In this document: positions 11,877-22,357 of the stretch, piece after piece
How positions within the stretch are numbered: position 1 is the first letter of the stretch
Layout: each line of letters opens with the position of its first letter
Source: Rhizophagus clarus
Lineage: Eukaryota > Glomeromycota > Glomeromycetes > Glomerales > Glomeraceae
Assembly: GCA_015698045.1 (NCBI GenBank)
Contig: BLAL01000238.1
Coordinates: 186,001 to 250,000 of the forward strand
Length of the DNA stretch: 64,000 nt
Reading direction: 5' to 3'
Made by a program: the position numbers and the translations under genes
Notes under the pieces: model-generated
Told to the model about the DNA's origin: nothing
What the model saw: only the letters and a program-made list of their open reading frames with translations
Databases searched by the model: none

Positions 11877-14870
11877 ATGACCGAACAATCCTCACTTTCA
11901 GAGTTCTTCGACGCCCCTGCCCCGTATGAGTTTAAAAGCGCCGGTGTAGACGAATACTGTTATAAAATTTGGGACGATAGTGTCAGACCAAGACATTTTT
12001 TTGGCGCAGACCATGAGGATGGAATAGAAGCCATACTCTTAGAACGCGAAGGTCATTCCTTACACGAATTTATTAGTGGGGATGAGCCACTCCGGCCTAT
12101 TGTAGATTTCGATTTACCACAAGAAGTACTTGATACTATTGAACCTAAGCTAACACGCAAAGAGATAGGTGATTTGCTATATCATGCTTTTATAAAGACA
12201 TGTCATGAAGTATTTCCGGAGTGGAATCATAAAACTTTAACAATTGCCAGCAGTAGTGATGCAAAAAAAATGTCTCTCCATATCTCTACTACTGGCATGA
12301 AACTTCCAAATATTGCTCGAGTCGCTATATTCACCGAGCTTGTTCGTAAAAAACTTCTGGTGGCTCTACAGGCAAATAGTATTATTGATAACATAGCAAA
12401 CAAATCTTCATTTTCATTGAGAATGCTTGGATCGCCCAAATACAATGAAAAAATAGGAGAACACGTTCGTGTGAAAAAGGCTATTCATCCAAAAGATGGA
12501 TCTGTCTTTGACTTCATGATCCGCCCACCCAATGATGAATCAGAAGTCGTAAAAAGTTCTCTTTTAGATATTCCGGAGCTAAAAGTCCAAAGATTTGATG
12601 ATACAAATAGCGAAACCACTGTGGCTGAATTCGAACTGGTAGAAGGATTGCTTCAAGAAGCTAACATCGAAGGGTATAGTCTTTCATATCCATCTGAAAA
12701 TTTTCCTGATAGATTTCCATTATCTCGCCTCTCTCCATCACACTGCCCAATATGTGACCGAGAGCATGACAGTGATAATGCATATATTATCCAAAATAAA
12801 AAATCCTACAGCTTTTTCTGCTACCGAGCAAACCAAGATAGGCAACCTGGATCCAGAAAGCCTTCAAAAAAGCTTACTATTGGCGAGACAGCCTTAGATA
12901 GGGAAAAAAAGCTTCCAATTCCAGAGAAATAGGGTCGGCCTAGAATTTCTGACCCTAATGATCATTTCGTATGGTGGGATTTAATATCCATGTGCACCTC
13001 TAAGAAAAGATTTACATGTAATGAAGTGTATAATACAATCCAAGCAACGATCGCCTGCGTTCAAAAAAAATCAAAGACATGGATTCTCAAGTACAAAAAA
13101 TCAGATGGTGGCCTATACTTTGATATGGGATTCAAGTTAGATATCGGTAAATTAACGATTAATATCGTCGAGTTAGGTGGGGAAGCGATAAAATTACAAT
13201 CTTTAATAGAAAATGCATTCAATACTGGTTTGATTGCTTATGCGGATATCGATTTCCTACCATATCCTCCAAATACTATTCCGCCGAAAACCGAATTCTT
13301 CAATCTTTTCTTAGGATTCAAAGCAAAGCCAGCTTCCCATATTAATTACGATCTCGTAAATCCAATTATCTGGCATATAGAATATATCTGGTGCAATGGG
13401 GACAAAAATCTTTCTGAATATGTTCTAAAATGGTTCGCATTCTTAGTCCAGCATCCTAGCATAATCCCTGAAACTATTCTTGTATTACGTTCCCCATCAC
13501 GTTGTGGGAAAAACATTATTACCGATTTCGTTCGAAAAAGCTTATTTGGCCCAGAGCTCGTATATTCAACTTCCGACCTTGGAAAAATTCTTGGAAAATT
13601 CAACAGTGCTATTCAAGGACGCAAGCTTATAATTATAAATGAGGCGGGAATGGCCAGTGGTGAATGGCATAAAGCGAATGACCATCTAAAGTCCCTTATT
13701 ACAGAAGATTACGTCTCGATTGAGTGTAAGGGATTAGAATTTCAAGAGTGTGGTCATTATCCCAGATTTATGGTTTTAAGTAATCATGATACCCCAATTC
13801 GAGTGGAAATGGGGGATGGACGTATTGTATGTTTAGATGTTTCTCCCCGCTGTAAAAGTAACTTTACATATTTCGATCAGTTGGGGGGAATTCTTAAGCA
13901 CCCTGATACGCCAGGATCATTTATGACATATTTGCTTAATCTTAATCTTTCAGGATGGAAGCCACGTAAGATTCCACCAACTAAAATGAAGGTAGAAACA
14001 ATGCGAAATCAGCTTTCTAATCCCATTCGATTTATAATTGACCATATTGCATCTTGGGCTGAGAGTAGTGGAATCAGGACCAGTAGCAAAGCATTTTTAT
14101 ACCAAAAATATCTTGAATGGTGTGGGGATAATGGTGAAAAGGCATTACCTAATAACATTTTTGGTAAGAAGCTATCAGAGAAAAATATTACTGAGTATAA
14201 ACAAGTACGAGTGAAAGGCGGAAAAAGAGAGTGGCAGTATATCCTCGACCGCTCCAAAATCATAATCAAGCTTCGTGAACACGGCCTAGGTGATATCGAA
14301 GAATTTTCTGATATATCTCAAGCTGACTTACCCACAAACGAGGCCACAGACATACCCATATTCAATATGCCAGAAATAATTCCTCCAAAAATAATCCTGC
14401 CTCAGCCAGATAAGAAAGCAAAATCCCCAATCGCCTCAACATCTGGGACATCTGAGAGTTCTAAGACTTCCGAATCACCTGAGCCACTAATAGATAAACC
14501 TGAACCTAGCAATAAAAAAGCTTCTTCCACATTCCCGGCTAGACAACAGCGCGAAGAGCGTCTCAGAAAATAGGCTATCGATCATGGTGAAGACCCAGAT
14601 ATATTCATGACTATTACAGAGAAAGATGTTGACCTATCCTGAGAATATCGAGACAGGATGATGGCAGACGCAGATGTGATCGATTTTGCGAAAGAAAACA
14701 AAATGAACCCGAACGATTTATTTTACATGACTAGAAGGGAAAGGTTAATAAGCGAAGAAATATATCTCCAGGAGTACGAAGATGTGGAAAAGCCCCGGGA
14801 GTATATTTACGATGATGAGGAATGGCAAAAAAATATAAGCATACTCCAGGAGAATGGTATGCTTTGGTAG
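11877..14870 (+). pseudogene. AEP primase - SF3 helicase fusion (D5-like), broken by three in-frame stops
   Basis: This is the replicative primase-helicase of the element. The start at 11877 was chosen over the upstream TTG because it matches the polymerase N-terminus ([15 protein letters not shown]). Primase motifs are D77-x-D79 (RPIVDFDLP), S133-x-H135 and R182 in SLRMLGSPK; a zinc module CPICDREH follows at C290/C293/H297. The helicase part has a Walker A-like RSPSRCGKN (K545), Walker B LIIINEAGM and a sensor block VLSNHDTP. The frame is interrupted by TAG 12930-12932, TAG 14571-14573 and TGA 14640-14642; each side remains in the same frame, so the intended protein was about 997 codons. 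Each stop is one C-to-T change from CAG or CGA. The N-terminal QSSLSEFF is a PIP box. Confidence 0.85.
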
Positions 14871-15029
14871 GTTCGATATCAAGCTGAGAGGCGCATGGTA
14901 TAAGGAATTATTATTTTTTGCCTATCAGCATAATTATTTATTTTTTTCGAATTGAACTTTCTCTGCATAGTATATACCAAATAAACTAGGTATAACCAAA
15001 TATCTTACATATTACCAAATAATAACAAC

Positions 15030-16175
15030 ATGGCTGGTATCGCTACTAGATATGTAACAGAAAATGAGCTCAATACCAAAATGAGTATCGAAGAGCTTAG
15101 TAAGTACGTCCCAGCATTGGACATCCTTTTAACAGATAAAGTTAAGAGAGATCAGGCATGACGACGTCTCAAAAAAGGATACAACTTCACCAAAGAACAG
15201 GTATTTGCATTGATTCCTAAGCAGACAGCTGGTCGGAAAAAAGGAGGAGCCTTACCCAATGCTCCCAATACTTCCGATATCACCCAAGAAGCAGAACCAG
15301 AAATGGTGAATACATGTCAAATTTCACTGAAAAAGACTATTAGAGATTTGGCCCTGCGTATCATTCAGGATAATCTTAGTGAAGTAGAAGTTAAAGCTAT
15401 AGCAAAAGCCTTAGCTGGAACGGCCCCTAATAACAGCGCTGGTCTATCGCACCTCACTAGACTTCGAAGAGAGCTGAAAGACCACGGAGCCTCAAAAAAA
15501 ATAATCTCAGCCACATTTATTCCAGACACAACTCGTTCAGCTAATATAATTCAAAAGGGGAATAGATTGCTACGTGAAAATGAAGGAATCGATTATCCAG
15601 ACCACTTCTCATTAGAATCGGTTAAGGAAAGACTGAATTCATATGATGTATCTAACAAACCCGATAAACAAGCCCTAGCCGATGTAATGATAATGCTTTG
15701 TATTTGCCCGGCTGAAATCAAAGACTTGCGCATATCCAATGGAAACGTAACTGGGTATGGAAAAAACTGGGGGCAACAAGACATTCCCCGGGTATTCAGA
15801 TCACTAGAGAAGAATGAGGAACGGGCGAAGCAATTGCTTATATGGATCCAGGAAGCCATTACTTCTGGACAGTTAAAAGACCCAGGAAAGCCAGGTGTAT
15901 TATGGTTCAATACATTCCTAAAAAAGGATGAATTCCTCCCCGAAGTAGGTAAACCACTACTCCCTAGTTCTTTGCACAAATTGGGGGCCGTATATGCGGT
16001 TGTATCACATGGTGCAAAGAATTTATCAGAGGCCATGACTATTGCCAGTGAAGCTCTTCGACATTCGCCAGACAATCATACCTCTCCTGCAAAAAACTAT
16101 ACTATAGTAAATTATCGGTTAAGAGGGGAACCATATAATCAGGCAATGGTATTCGAGCTCTCCGGTGAAAACTAA
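15030..16175 (+). pseudogene. Tyrosine-recombinase-like protein with one in-frame TGA
   Basis: The frame starts at ATG 15030 and continues to 16175 with one TGA at 15159-15161, in a CpG-rich arginine stretch. The C-terminal half resembles tyrosine recombinases: a box-I-like segment CICPAEIKDL at about residues 230-240, a hairpin region, then LHKLGAVYAVV and ALRHSPDNHTSPAKNYTIVN, where the final Tyr sits after an RH motif as in box II. Related Glomeromycete proteins have Arg where this copy has Cys (TGC, one C-to-T from CGC) in box I. If correct, it would cut and rejoin DNA by a Tyr nucleophile, in addition to the DDE integrase. The fold assignment is by pattern only. Confidence 0.5.
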
Positions 16176-16281
16176 TCGCATAGAGGATCGGGAGGGCGTT
16201 ACCTCTGCTAATCTGATACCATTTATTAATTTTATTTTTTTCGTTCGAGGTAATATATATCATATATAAAATATCACGAAA

Positions 16282-16704
16282 ATGGTAGCTGATCGAAATC
16301 ATCCATCCGATAGTATAGCTAGCAAGCAGGAAGTTATCCCAAATACAGAAGTGCATAATATGGTTTTCAGTATGGGGGAGGAATTAAAGAATCAATTGAA
16401 AGATTATCATTCCCAATATAACACTTTAGAAAAGAGGGTAAAAGGACTGGAAAAGGATGTCCATTTCTTAAAAGACGATTTTGATAATCCGGAGGAATAT
16501 GTGAATAGGGAATATGTGATCAACTTAATTCATAAAATAGTTCCCTCGCTGATTGGCAAGAAAGATAAGGATCCCTCCTATCCGTCTGAGTCTTCCGAAG
16601 ATTCTGACTCAGTTGAGATAATTGAGGTAAGAGGAAAAAAGGCTGTCCCTTATAGGCTACGAATGAGGGCACGACCAAAGAAGGTTAAGCGGTTGGTAGT
16701 TTAA
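16282..16704 (+). CDS. Coiled-coil protein with acidic linker and basic tail
   Basis: The 140-residue frame is intact. Residues 30-70 form a likely coiled coil (ELKNQLKDYHSQYNTLEKRV), residues 95-115 are Ser/Asp/Glu-rich, and the last 25 residues are strongly basic (RLRMRARPKKVKRL). It is separated by about 105 bp from the recombinase-like gene upstream and from the protease-like gene downstream, in the same direction. The layout would suit a small nucleic-acid-binding or scaffold protein, but no family was recognised. Confidence 0.6.
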   Translation: MVADRNHPSDSIASKQEVIPNTEVHNMVFSMGEELKNQLKDYHSQYNTLEKRVKGLEKDVHFLKDDFDNPEEYVNREYVINLIHKIVPSLIGKKDKDPSYPSESSEDSDSVEIIEVRGKKAVPYRLRMRARPKKVKRLVV

Positions 16705-16810
16705 AGTAGGCCGAGCCAGAGGGATCGAAGAATCAGGCGCTTTGTATAATCACTTGATTATCTTACCAAGCGTTAAAATTTTTTATTTGAATATTATATG
16801 CTTTAATAAA

Positions 16811-17212
16811 ATGATTCTTGTAAATTGCGCAATTAAAGAAAATAGTCCCACCTGGGCAGTGCTTGATACAGGCTCCGATGTAAATTACATTAGCCAAAAA
16901 CATATTGGTGAATTAGGAATTACATATCACAGTAAAAGCAATCGTATTGAGACTCCGGATGTATCCTATTCTACATTAGGGAAGGTTGATCTACATATCG
17001 GCTTTAATGATAACAAGAAGCATAAAAGCATACCCACTGAATTTATAGTTGTTGGACCAGATTGGTCAGATCATTTTCCTGATTTAATTTTGGGGGGTCC
17101 TTGATTCCGAGAAAGTGGTGCAACTTTGGATATATGCGATTCAAAACTATTATTAGACGATAATTTTGTGATTCCATTCAAAGAAGTAAAATATGAATCT
17201 AATGCAGAATAA
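16811..17212 (+). pseudogene. Free-standing retropepsin-like aspartic protease with one in-frame TGA
   Basis: Residues WAVLDTGSDVNYIS carry the retroviral-type active site D-T-G, and LILGGP shortly before the TGA is the family's second hallmark (I-L-G-x). The start was set at ATG 16811 rather than further upstream because the protease core begins right after it. The TGA at 17102-17104 (one C-to-T from CGA) separates the last 36 codons, which remain open to TAA at 17210. The length, 133 codons, fits one retropepsin monomer that would act as a dimer. No reverse transcriptase, RNase H or Gag neighbours it, so it is not part of an ordinary retroelement. Confidence 0.7.
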
Positions 17213-17283
17213 CGATTATCTGAAGCAATGATCACGTAATTTTATTTTTTGATTAAAGATACAACATATAATACAGACTATTT

Positions 17284-18207
17284 ATGGCGTATTCAAGCAT
17301 CTTTTATTTACCAGAACTATTAGAACAGATTTTACATTTTTTAGCGATAGATAAATCCCTCTATCCCACTCTATATGTTTCCCGATTGTGGTACAGATGC
17401 GGTGCTCCTATTCTATGGAGGTGTATCGAACTAAAGAGGAGTAGCACACGAAAAATTTTTATGAAAATATTGTGTGGAGAGCAAAAGCCAGTTTATTGTT
17501 TGAATGTAACTTATCTAGAAATTTCAAATTACTATCAACTTTCGGATAAAAAATTCAAAAGAATCGCAGGCGTGCTCCCAAATATAGTACATTTAGATTT
17601 TAACTATAGTAAGGGATTCAGCGAAAAGACACTAAAATGAATAGCAAAATCATATCCCAATTTGAAGTATCTCAATTTGCAGAAGGCTGAGGAAGTAGAT
17701 CATAATTGGAATCAGACATATCGAAATATTCATCTTGGAAAAATAAGAAGGTTGATGTATGAGAACTATATTTCTTCCTCCAGCAACTCTGGCTATGATA
17801 CTGAAATAACTGATGATGGTCTATCGATAGTTGTACTGAGATGCCGTAAATTAGAATATCTTAATATTTCCCACCGCACGGCGATTACCGATATAACTAT
17901 CAATGCAATTGCCAGATCATGCCTTAATTTAAAATATATCGATCTAAAGGGTTGTTATAATATCAGCAAAGAAGCCATATGCCAGCTTATTCCAAATGTC
18001 CATGTTGAAAATATCGTGGGTGTGTCACCTCATTATATTAGTCTAATGGATAAATATCTTAGTCAATATAATGTTTGTGGATTGGCTGAGTTAGAGCAGA
18101 AGATAAGGCGTCGTAATGATGCTAATAATCTGAATTCCGCCTTAATGTTGAGAACTATTAAAAACTTACTAGCCGATCAGACCAAGCTGGTTAGTCCAGA
18201 GCAGTGA
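17284..18207 (+). pseudogene. F-box / leucine-rich-repeat protein with one in-frame TGA
   Basis: Residues 5-45 (FYLPELLEQILHFL, then LYPTLYVSRLWYRCGAPILW) form an F-box, which would bind Skp1 in an SCF ubiquitin ligase; the rest has AMN1-like leucine-rich repeats (LPNIVHLDFNYS, PNLKYLNLQ, CRKLEYLNIS, CLNLKYIDLKGC). The frame is broken by TGA at 17638-17640, one C-to-T from CGA, with the same frame resuming at once. Such F-box/LRR genes are very numerous in Glomeromycete genomes, so this is probably captured host cargo. It may divert host ubiquitination, which is inference. Confidence 0.75.
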
Positions 18208-18242
18208 TCACCAGCTCGGAAGAATTTGCTGGGCCACAGATT

Positions 18243-18250
18243 GTGCGACA
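18243..18250 (+). promoter_or_regulatory. GTGCGACA motif, copy 1
   Basis: GTGCGACA followed by an A/T-rich stretch (AAAAATATAG). It lies between the convergent ends of 17284-18207 and 18271-18900, so no gene start follows it closely. It may be a leftover of a promoter. Confidence 0.35.
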
Positions 18251-18270
18251 AAAAATATAGATTATCTAAC

Positions 18271-18900
18271 CTATACAAGGCATGGGCATTGGTCTATGCC
18301 AGCCGAATTTTTTACAAAAATTTCATGCAATTGTTGAGGAGTAAGATTTGGAAATAGAGGAAGTCCCTCTCCAGTAAACCGAATTTTCTTTACCCCCATT
18401 TCACCATATTTTGGTAAAATCACACCTGGATCATCTTCTAATGGACCGTGAAATTCCTCAAGCTTTCGTAGTCGTGTTCTTACATTCTCATCGACTTCTT
18501 CTGCCCTTGCTTGATTGGTATAGCCAATAATACCGAGTTTATCCTGAATTACCACTATATCATCTTCTAAAGATGAAAGTAAATCAAATAATCTAATTGG
18601 TTTATCTGAAGAGGCTTTATCCCTTCTAAGTTCCACTTCTAGAACAGGATTGACATCTATACCAAGTTTCTCCTGTATCGGTATTAAATCCCCCACCAAT
18701 TCTAGCAATAACTCATATGAATCAGCAAGTGTTTTTCCCATGAGCTCAGAATCTGGAGGCACTACTAATTCATTTGCATTGGTTAGCTCTGCTAACACCC
18801 CACCAATACCGAGTTTCTCCTGAATGGCTATTATATCCTTCTTCTTATATAAAAACAGTCTATATAACTGGGCAAGCGTTTCGAGATTATTATTTGCCAT
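18271..18900 (-). CDS. Protein with three IQxKLGI repeats, unknown function
   Basis: The 209-residue frame is intact. A motif of hydrophobic-Asp-Ile then IQEKLGI occurs three times: DIIAIQEKLGIGG (about residue 22), DLIPIQEKLGID (about 72) and DIVVIQDKLGIIG (about 114), each preceded by a leucine-rich helix (LAQLYRLFL, YELLLELV, LFDLLSSL). This looks like three copies of a helical hairpin of about 45 residues. The C-terminus (LTPQQLHEIFVKNS) is distinct. It is transcribed against its neighbours. No family was recognised. Confidence 0.6.
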   Translation of the reverse strand: MANNNLETLAQLYRLFLYKKKDIIAIQEKLGIGGVLAELTNANELVVPPDSELMGKTLADSYELLLELVGDLIPIQEKLGIDVNPVLEVELRRDKASSDKPIRLFDLLSSLEDDIVVIQDKLGIIGYTNQARAEEVDENVRTRLRKLEEFHGPLEDDPGVILPKYGEMGVKKIRFTGEGLPLFPNLTPQQLHEIFVKNSAGIDQCPCLV

Positions 18901-18995
18901 GATTGCTATAATAAAGTAATATATTTAATGCGGAAAATTTGCTGAGCCACAGATTTCTGCGCAATGATGTAATAGCCGATCACCAGGTAGGGCCT

Positions 18996-19003
18996 GTGCG
19001 ACA
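18996..19003 (+). promoter_or_regulatory. GTGCGACA motif, copy 2
   Basis: GTGCGACA followed by AT-rich sequence with TTCGCATATAC, 74 bp upstream of the small ORF at 19077. Confidence 0.4.
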
Positions 19004-19076
19004 ATAATTTTCGCATATACCGAAAAGAAGCTAACCACACTAACCAATACCTCTATTTTTTTTTCCTCAAACAAAC

Positions 19077-19226
19077 ATGAGAAAATGTGAAAGAAAGTAT
19101 ACACGCAATACAGGACCTACCGTAAAAATAAATATTAACGTCAAAAGCATATGTTATGAAAGGCTGAGGACTTCGCAATTCCGAAATCGCCATTGGCGTA
19201 AGACCAACTATATGACTTTCTGGTAG
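19077..19226 (+). CDS. Possible 49-residue basic peptide
   Basis: This short frame starts MRKCERKYTRNTGP, is rich in Arg and Lys, and ends in TAG. It follows a pyrimidine-rich leader and a GTGCGACA motif. There is no homology to offer. The remaining interval to 19479 contains nothing else I can support. Confidence 0.25.
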   Translation: MRKCERKYTRNTGPTVKININVKSICYERLRTSQFRNRHWRKTNYMTFW

Positions 19227-19479
19227 ATCTCCATGTGAAAGGATAAGAAGATTCCATTTGCATGTGCTTCCATAGAACTCTTGGCATCAGATAACAATAC
19301 TAATTACGCCTCATACCTCCTTATCTTTTTCCCAACAAGATATAAAGCATGTAGAGGTATGTGAAAGTTCAGCCAACTTTCCGCAAAATTTATAAGGTGA
19401 GTATATATCAGAGTAATGTATGTATGGGAACGAAGGTTTCTCACTATAGGTTTATTACTGATAGATAACAAGAAGCAAG

Positions 19480-19791
19480 ATGTCTACCGCCGACAATAGC
19501 GATATTATAAGCCTCAACCTCCGTTTCCGTAATAGTCAAAATAGAAATGTAATTTTCGTGATCGAGGTTTCCAAGAACGACCTTGTCTCTGTTATCACGG
19601 ATAGAGTTAGGGCTATATTAGCGCCTCATCTTCCTGTCCGTCCGCATAACTTCCATCTTCAACAAATTCATCCAACCAGTATAGAAAGAAGACGTATGCA
19701 ACCAGAGAATATAATTTCGGTTTATTTTCCTGAGAATCCGGATGAAGATATGATTCATATTTTTGTCTACCCACCCCCTACCCCCGAATAA
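19480..19791 (+). CDS. Small protein with possible ubiquitin-like (Crinkler-header-like) fold
   Basis: The 103-residue intact frame begins with a beta-rich segment (ISLNLRFRNSQNRNVIFVIE) followed by a helix (NDLVSVITDRVRAIL) and further strands (IISVYFPENP, MIHIFVYPPP). That order resembles a beta-grasp domain such as those at the N-terminus of Crinkler effectors. Two Crinkler-type genes lie downstream (20023 and 24913). No catalytic residues are apparent. The fold is inferred from pattern only. Confidence 0.4.
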   Translation: MSTADNSDIISLNLRFRNSQNRNVIFVIEVSKNDLVSVITDRVRAILAPHLPVRPHNFHLQQIHPTSIERRRMQPENIISVYFPENPDEDMIHIFVYPPPTPE

Positions 19792-19899
19792 TAATTTCTA
19801 TGTCATGTATTGTTAGGCAACGTTTTTATTTCATAAATAAAGTATTATTATTTTACCAGTACATTGAGAAAGCGGGTCACGTGAAATGGTGCAATGCCT

Positions 19900-19907
19900 G
19901 TGCGACA
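19900..19907 (+). promoter_or_regulatory. GTGCGACA motif, copy 3, upstream of the SAM-nuclease gene
   Basis: GTGCGACA followed by TAAAAACATATA, 116 bp upstream of ATG 20023. The Crinkler ATPase gene has the same motif at nearly the same distance. Confidence 0.5.
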
Positions 19908-20022
19908 TAAAAACATATATTAATGCTTGTTTTTCCCATCCCAGAAATAAATTTTTATCTCACTCCGGAAAGTAACACTATTTTTTATCCGAGCCTATTT
20001 CAGCACTATAAAACGTAACACT

Positions 20023-21100
20023 ATGTCCACTTCAACAGCTGAACACGACTCTTACTTGGTTGAGAACTGGGATACAGAAACCCTTATCGATTTTTTGAAG
20101 GAGCAGAACCTCAAGCTTGAGGAAAAACACTATGATATTCTCCGCAAAGAAGAAATTACCGGCCTTTCCTTTCTCGACATGACTAAGGACGATTTTAAAG
20201 AATGTGGTTTGAAGATAGGACCAGCAACACTTCTCGCAAAAGAGGTCCAGACCCTCAAAGAGAAGCCGAAGCGTGTGTTCTCCTCGTACAAGAGTTTGAA
20301 GGAGGTGTTAGCGAAATATGGCATTGACTCCAATGGCACGGACACCATTCCACTATTTTCTCTACAAACCCACGAAATTCAAGAGACTGACAAGCACTTC
20401 GAGCACTGTATGGCGGAAATTTTAGTTAGATTAAAAAATTACGGAACTTTGGTTGTGGATAGCTTGGAAGCCATGCGCAATGAGTACGCTGTGGCCATTC
20501 TTCATTCTGCAATAAATATAACCAGGGATGCCACAGGGAAAGAATTAAGTATGAGGCCTGAATACGAAGTAATAGGTGAAGAAAGCTCTGGGCGGGTTGA
20601 TTATGCAATCAAGGTGAGTGAAGCATGGCCACATTTTTTAATAATATATAGGCCGTACTAATGCCATACTTTATTCTTCCTCCGGTCAGGATGCTGAGAA
20701 CCTTATTTGCATTACGGAGGACAAACCACAGCGGAATGTAATCGAAGGCTTCGCTCAGAATATCAAACAGCTCGAGAGTTCGTACGAAACGAACAAGAGA
20801 AAGCGAAAGCGGGATGATGGGGATGACTTTGATTATCTCTATGGTATTGTGACGACAGCTCGAGACTGGCACTTCCTGCTCTATACCCCCGGAAGAATTT
20901 CGCAAGGGAGCAAGCTACCGTTAAGCATCGAATTTTCCGAAGATGCTTTGGATAAGAAGTCCCCGGAATACCAAACGCTATGTAATGGTGTGAAAAAGGT
21001 TTTAAGTGTGGTGGTAGGGATAATAATGGATAGGGCGTGTGTGGAAGATGAGCCTGAAAGGAAGAGGGTTAGGATAGAGGGTTATCGAACGAAAAAATAA
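20023..21100 (+). CDS. SAM-domain plus PD-(D/E)XK nuclease, Crinkler-type, two exons
   Basis: Exon 1 is 20023-20613 and exon 2 is 20690-21100, joined across a 76-nt intron (GTGAGT donor, CTCCGGTCAG acceptor); the joined product is 333 residues. Residues 12-78 form a SAM domain (WDTETLIDFLKEQNL), used for protein-protein contact. The C-terminal half has the restriction-endonuclease-like core of Crinkler effectors: D193 in GRVDYA and E207-x-K209 in CITEDK. The tail contains a basic cluster (KRKRKRDD) suitable for nuclear import. It is intact and intron-containing, unlike the element's core genes, and is more GC-rich, so it was probably captured from the host. Nuclease activity is inferred. Confidence 0.72.
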
Positions 21101-21282
21101 TCACTTTGTATATTAGATAGACGTCATGTATCACGGGCTAAGTCCCGAACATTTGTATTTATTTTTGTATATATTAATAAAAAAAATTGAATTTTTCGGG
21201 TATATATAATAAGCGAAAAAATATATAGTCATGGAACCGCCATTCCAAGCTATAAACAAATTCATCTGTATCTAATAACATT

Positions 21283-21834
21283 TTAATAAAACATTCGTGC
21301 TAGAGCTAGTATATGTCCTGGCCCTAAAACATCCGTCTTGGTGAATGCATCGTATAATGCGTTCGGTTTATATTTTGAAAGCACTAAATCCGGATGATGG
21401 AGGAATTTCATGAGCGTGTCATTCCTCCAAGTTTTCATCTCTTCTTGCTCCCAAGTTATTCCTATTAACGTAGTCAAGTTATCAATGGAATAGTTCATTT
21501 GGATTAGATTCTGGAGTGAAGATCGTTTATTTTTTTCTAGAGTAAATAGACTCACTCCTCCCATAACAGCAGATTCAACACTAATAGGAATCTTTTTACG
21601 AATATCTGATCTATTAGCTAGGATAGATAAAGGTGGAATTAGAGCCGGATAGTAGAAGTTAGCTAAGGGATCCAACTCAAATTCAGCTACATATATAGTC
21701 CCAATATCTTCTAAATAATCCGAAAGTCTATTAGCGTATCTGTAACCTTCACGAATCAACTTCTGGAATAACTTACCGTTTGGGTCGATCCATCGGCCAG
21801 TTAGAATGTTGAGTACTGTTTTTTCCGCGTCCAT
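21283..21834 (-). CDS. Unknown 183-residue protein
   Basis: An intact frame on the minus strand, with a mix of predicted helices (FQKLIREGYRYANRLSDYLE, LQNLIQMNYSIDNLTTLIG) and no Cys pattern, membrane segment or known motif. It starts at 21834 with a T/A-rich leader; the divergent neighbour 21955 begins 121 bp away, so a shared bidirectional promoter is possible. Function unknown. Confidence 0.5.
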   Translation of the reverse strand: MDAEKTVLNILTGRWIDPNGKLFQKLIREGYRYANRLSDYLEDIGTIYVAEFELDPLANFYYPALIPPLSILANRSDIRKKIPISVESAVMGGVSLFTLEKNKRSSLQNLIQMNYSIDNLTTLIGITWEQEEMKTWRNDTLMKFLHHPDLVLSKYKPNALYDAFTKTDVLGPGHILALARMFY

Positions 21835-21954
21835 AGTTGATGATTTATGCTGTGGTATATGATCAATTGTTTATGATATACTTTTTCCACCACAGTTCAA
21901 TTCGGGTTTTCTTACGTAATTTGAAATCGGATTTCTACAATATAAATACTTCAG

Positions 21955-22188
21955 ATGGATCGTCTTACCTGTTCCCACATTAAAAAAGATGGAAGTGTTT
22001 GTGGCCGTGTTTGTACTCGCTTAGCGGGATGCTCGCTCCACTGGAAATCGGGTTCAAATAAAATGCTAAAATCTCCATGTAGAATATGCTTTAAACCTAC
22101 ATTATCTTATACGGGCTATTGCTCCAAGCATGCCAAAAAAATTTATCGTCGCCTCGAAAGAGAGAGACAACGAATAAGTTTGTCATAA
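21955..22188 (+). CDS. Small zinc-binding protein, internal paralogue of the TIR gene
   Basis: The 77-residue product has the same Cys/His arrangement as the protein encoded in both TIRs: CSHIKKDGSVCGRVCTRLAG, CSLHWK, CRICFK, LSYTGYCSKHAKK, and a basic tail. Sequence identity is limited, but the order and spacing of ligands are the same. The frame is intact. It probably arose from the TIR gene, or the reverse, by duplication within the element lineage. Confidence 0.65.
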   Translation: MDRLTCSHIKKDGSVCGRVCTRLAGCSLHWKSGSNKMLKSPCRICFKPTLSYTGYCSKHAKKIYRRLERERQRISLS

Positions 22189-22357
22189 TGATGATGCCTA
22201 CTTGTATGATGGTCGTTTACTTTAGTAAACCCTTATTAATAAAAATTTTTCTTGGCAATTTTCCGTGACGGCCCGTCACTCAAATTTTTTAGCAGAATTA
22301 AATATATACTAACAGACTTTTGAATATTACATATCTTCTATAAAAGTATTATCAATC

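Larger units (their letters stand above)
9553..11923. repeat. Left terminal inverted repeat of the giant element
   Basis: The sequence matches the reverse complement of 49511-51840 almost throughout, ending inside the primase gene where the two copies diverge after the shared codons for SEFFDAPA. From the tip inward it holds a terminal palindrome, a tandem block of short TCTAAATATAACTAAATAA-like units (about 9620-9880), a region with repeated GGAACT motifs (10440-10505), two related segments of about 80 bp at 10684-10765 and 10914-10995, a field of ACTAGT/GTGAC repeats (about 11080-11480) and a small cysteine-rich gene. It also carries the promoter and start of the primase gene. Confidence 0.9.

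Noticed and set aside
15593-16075. 160-codon minus-strand ORF
   Set aside because: Antisense shadow of the recombinase-like gene; it has no domain of its own.
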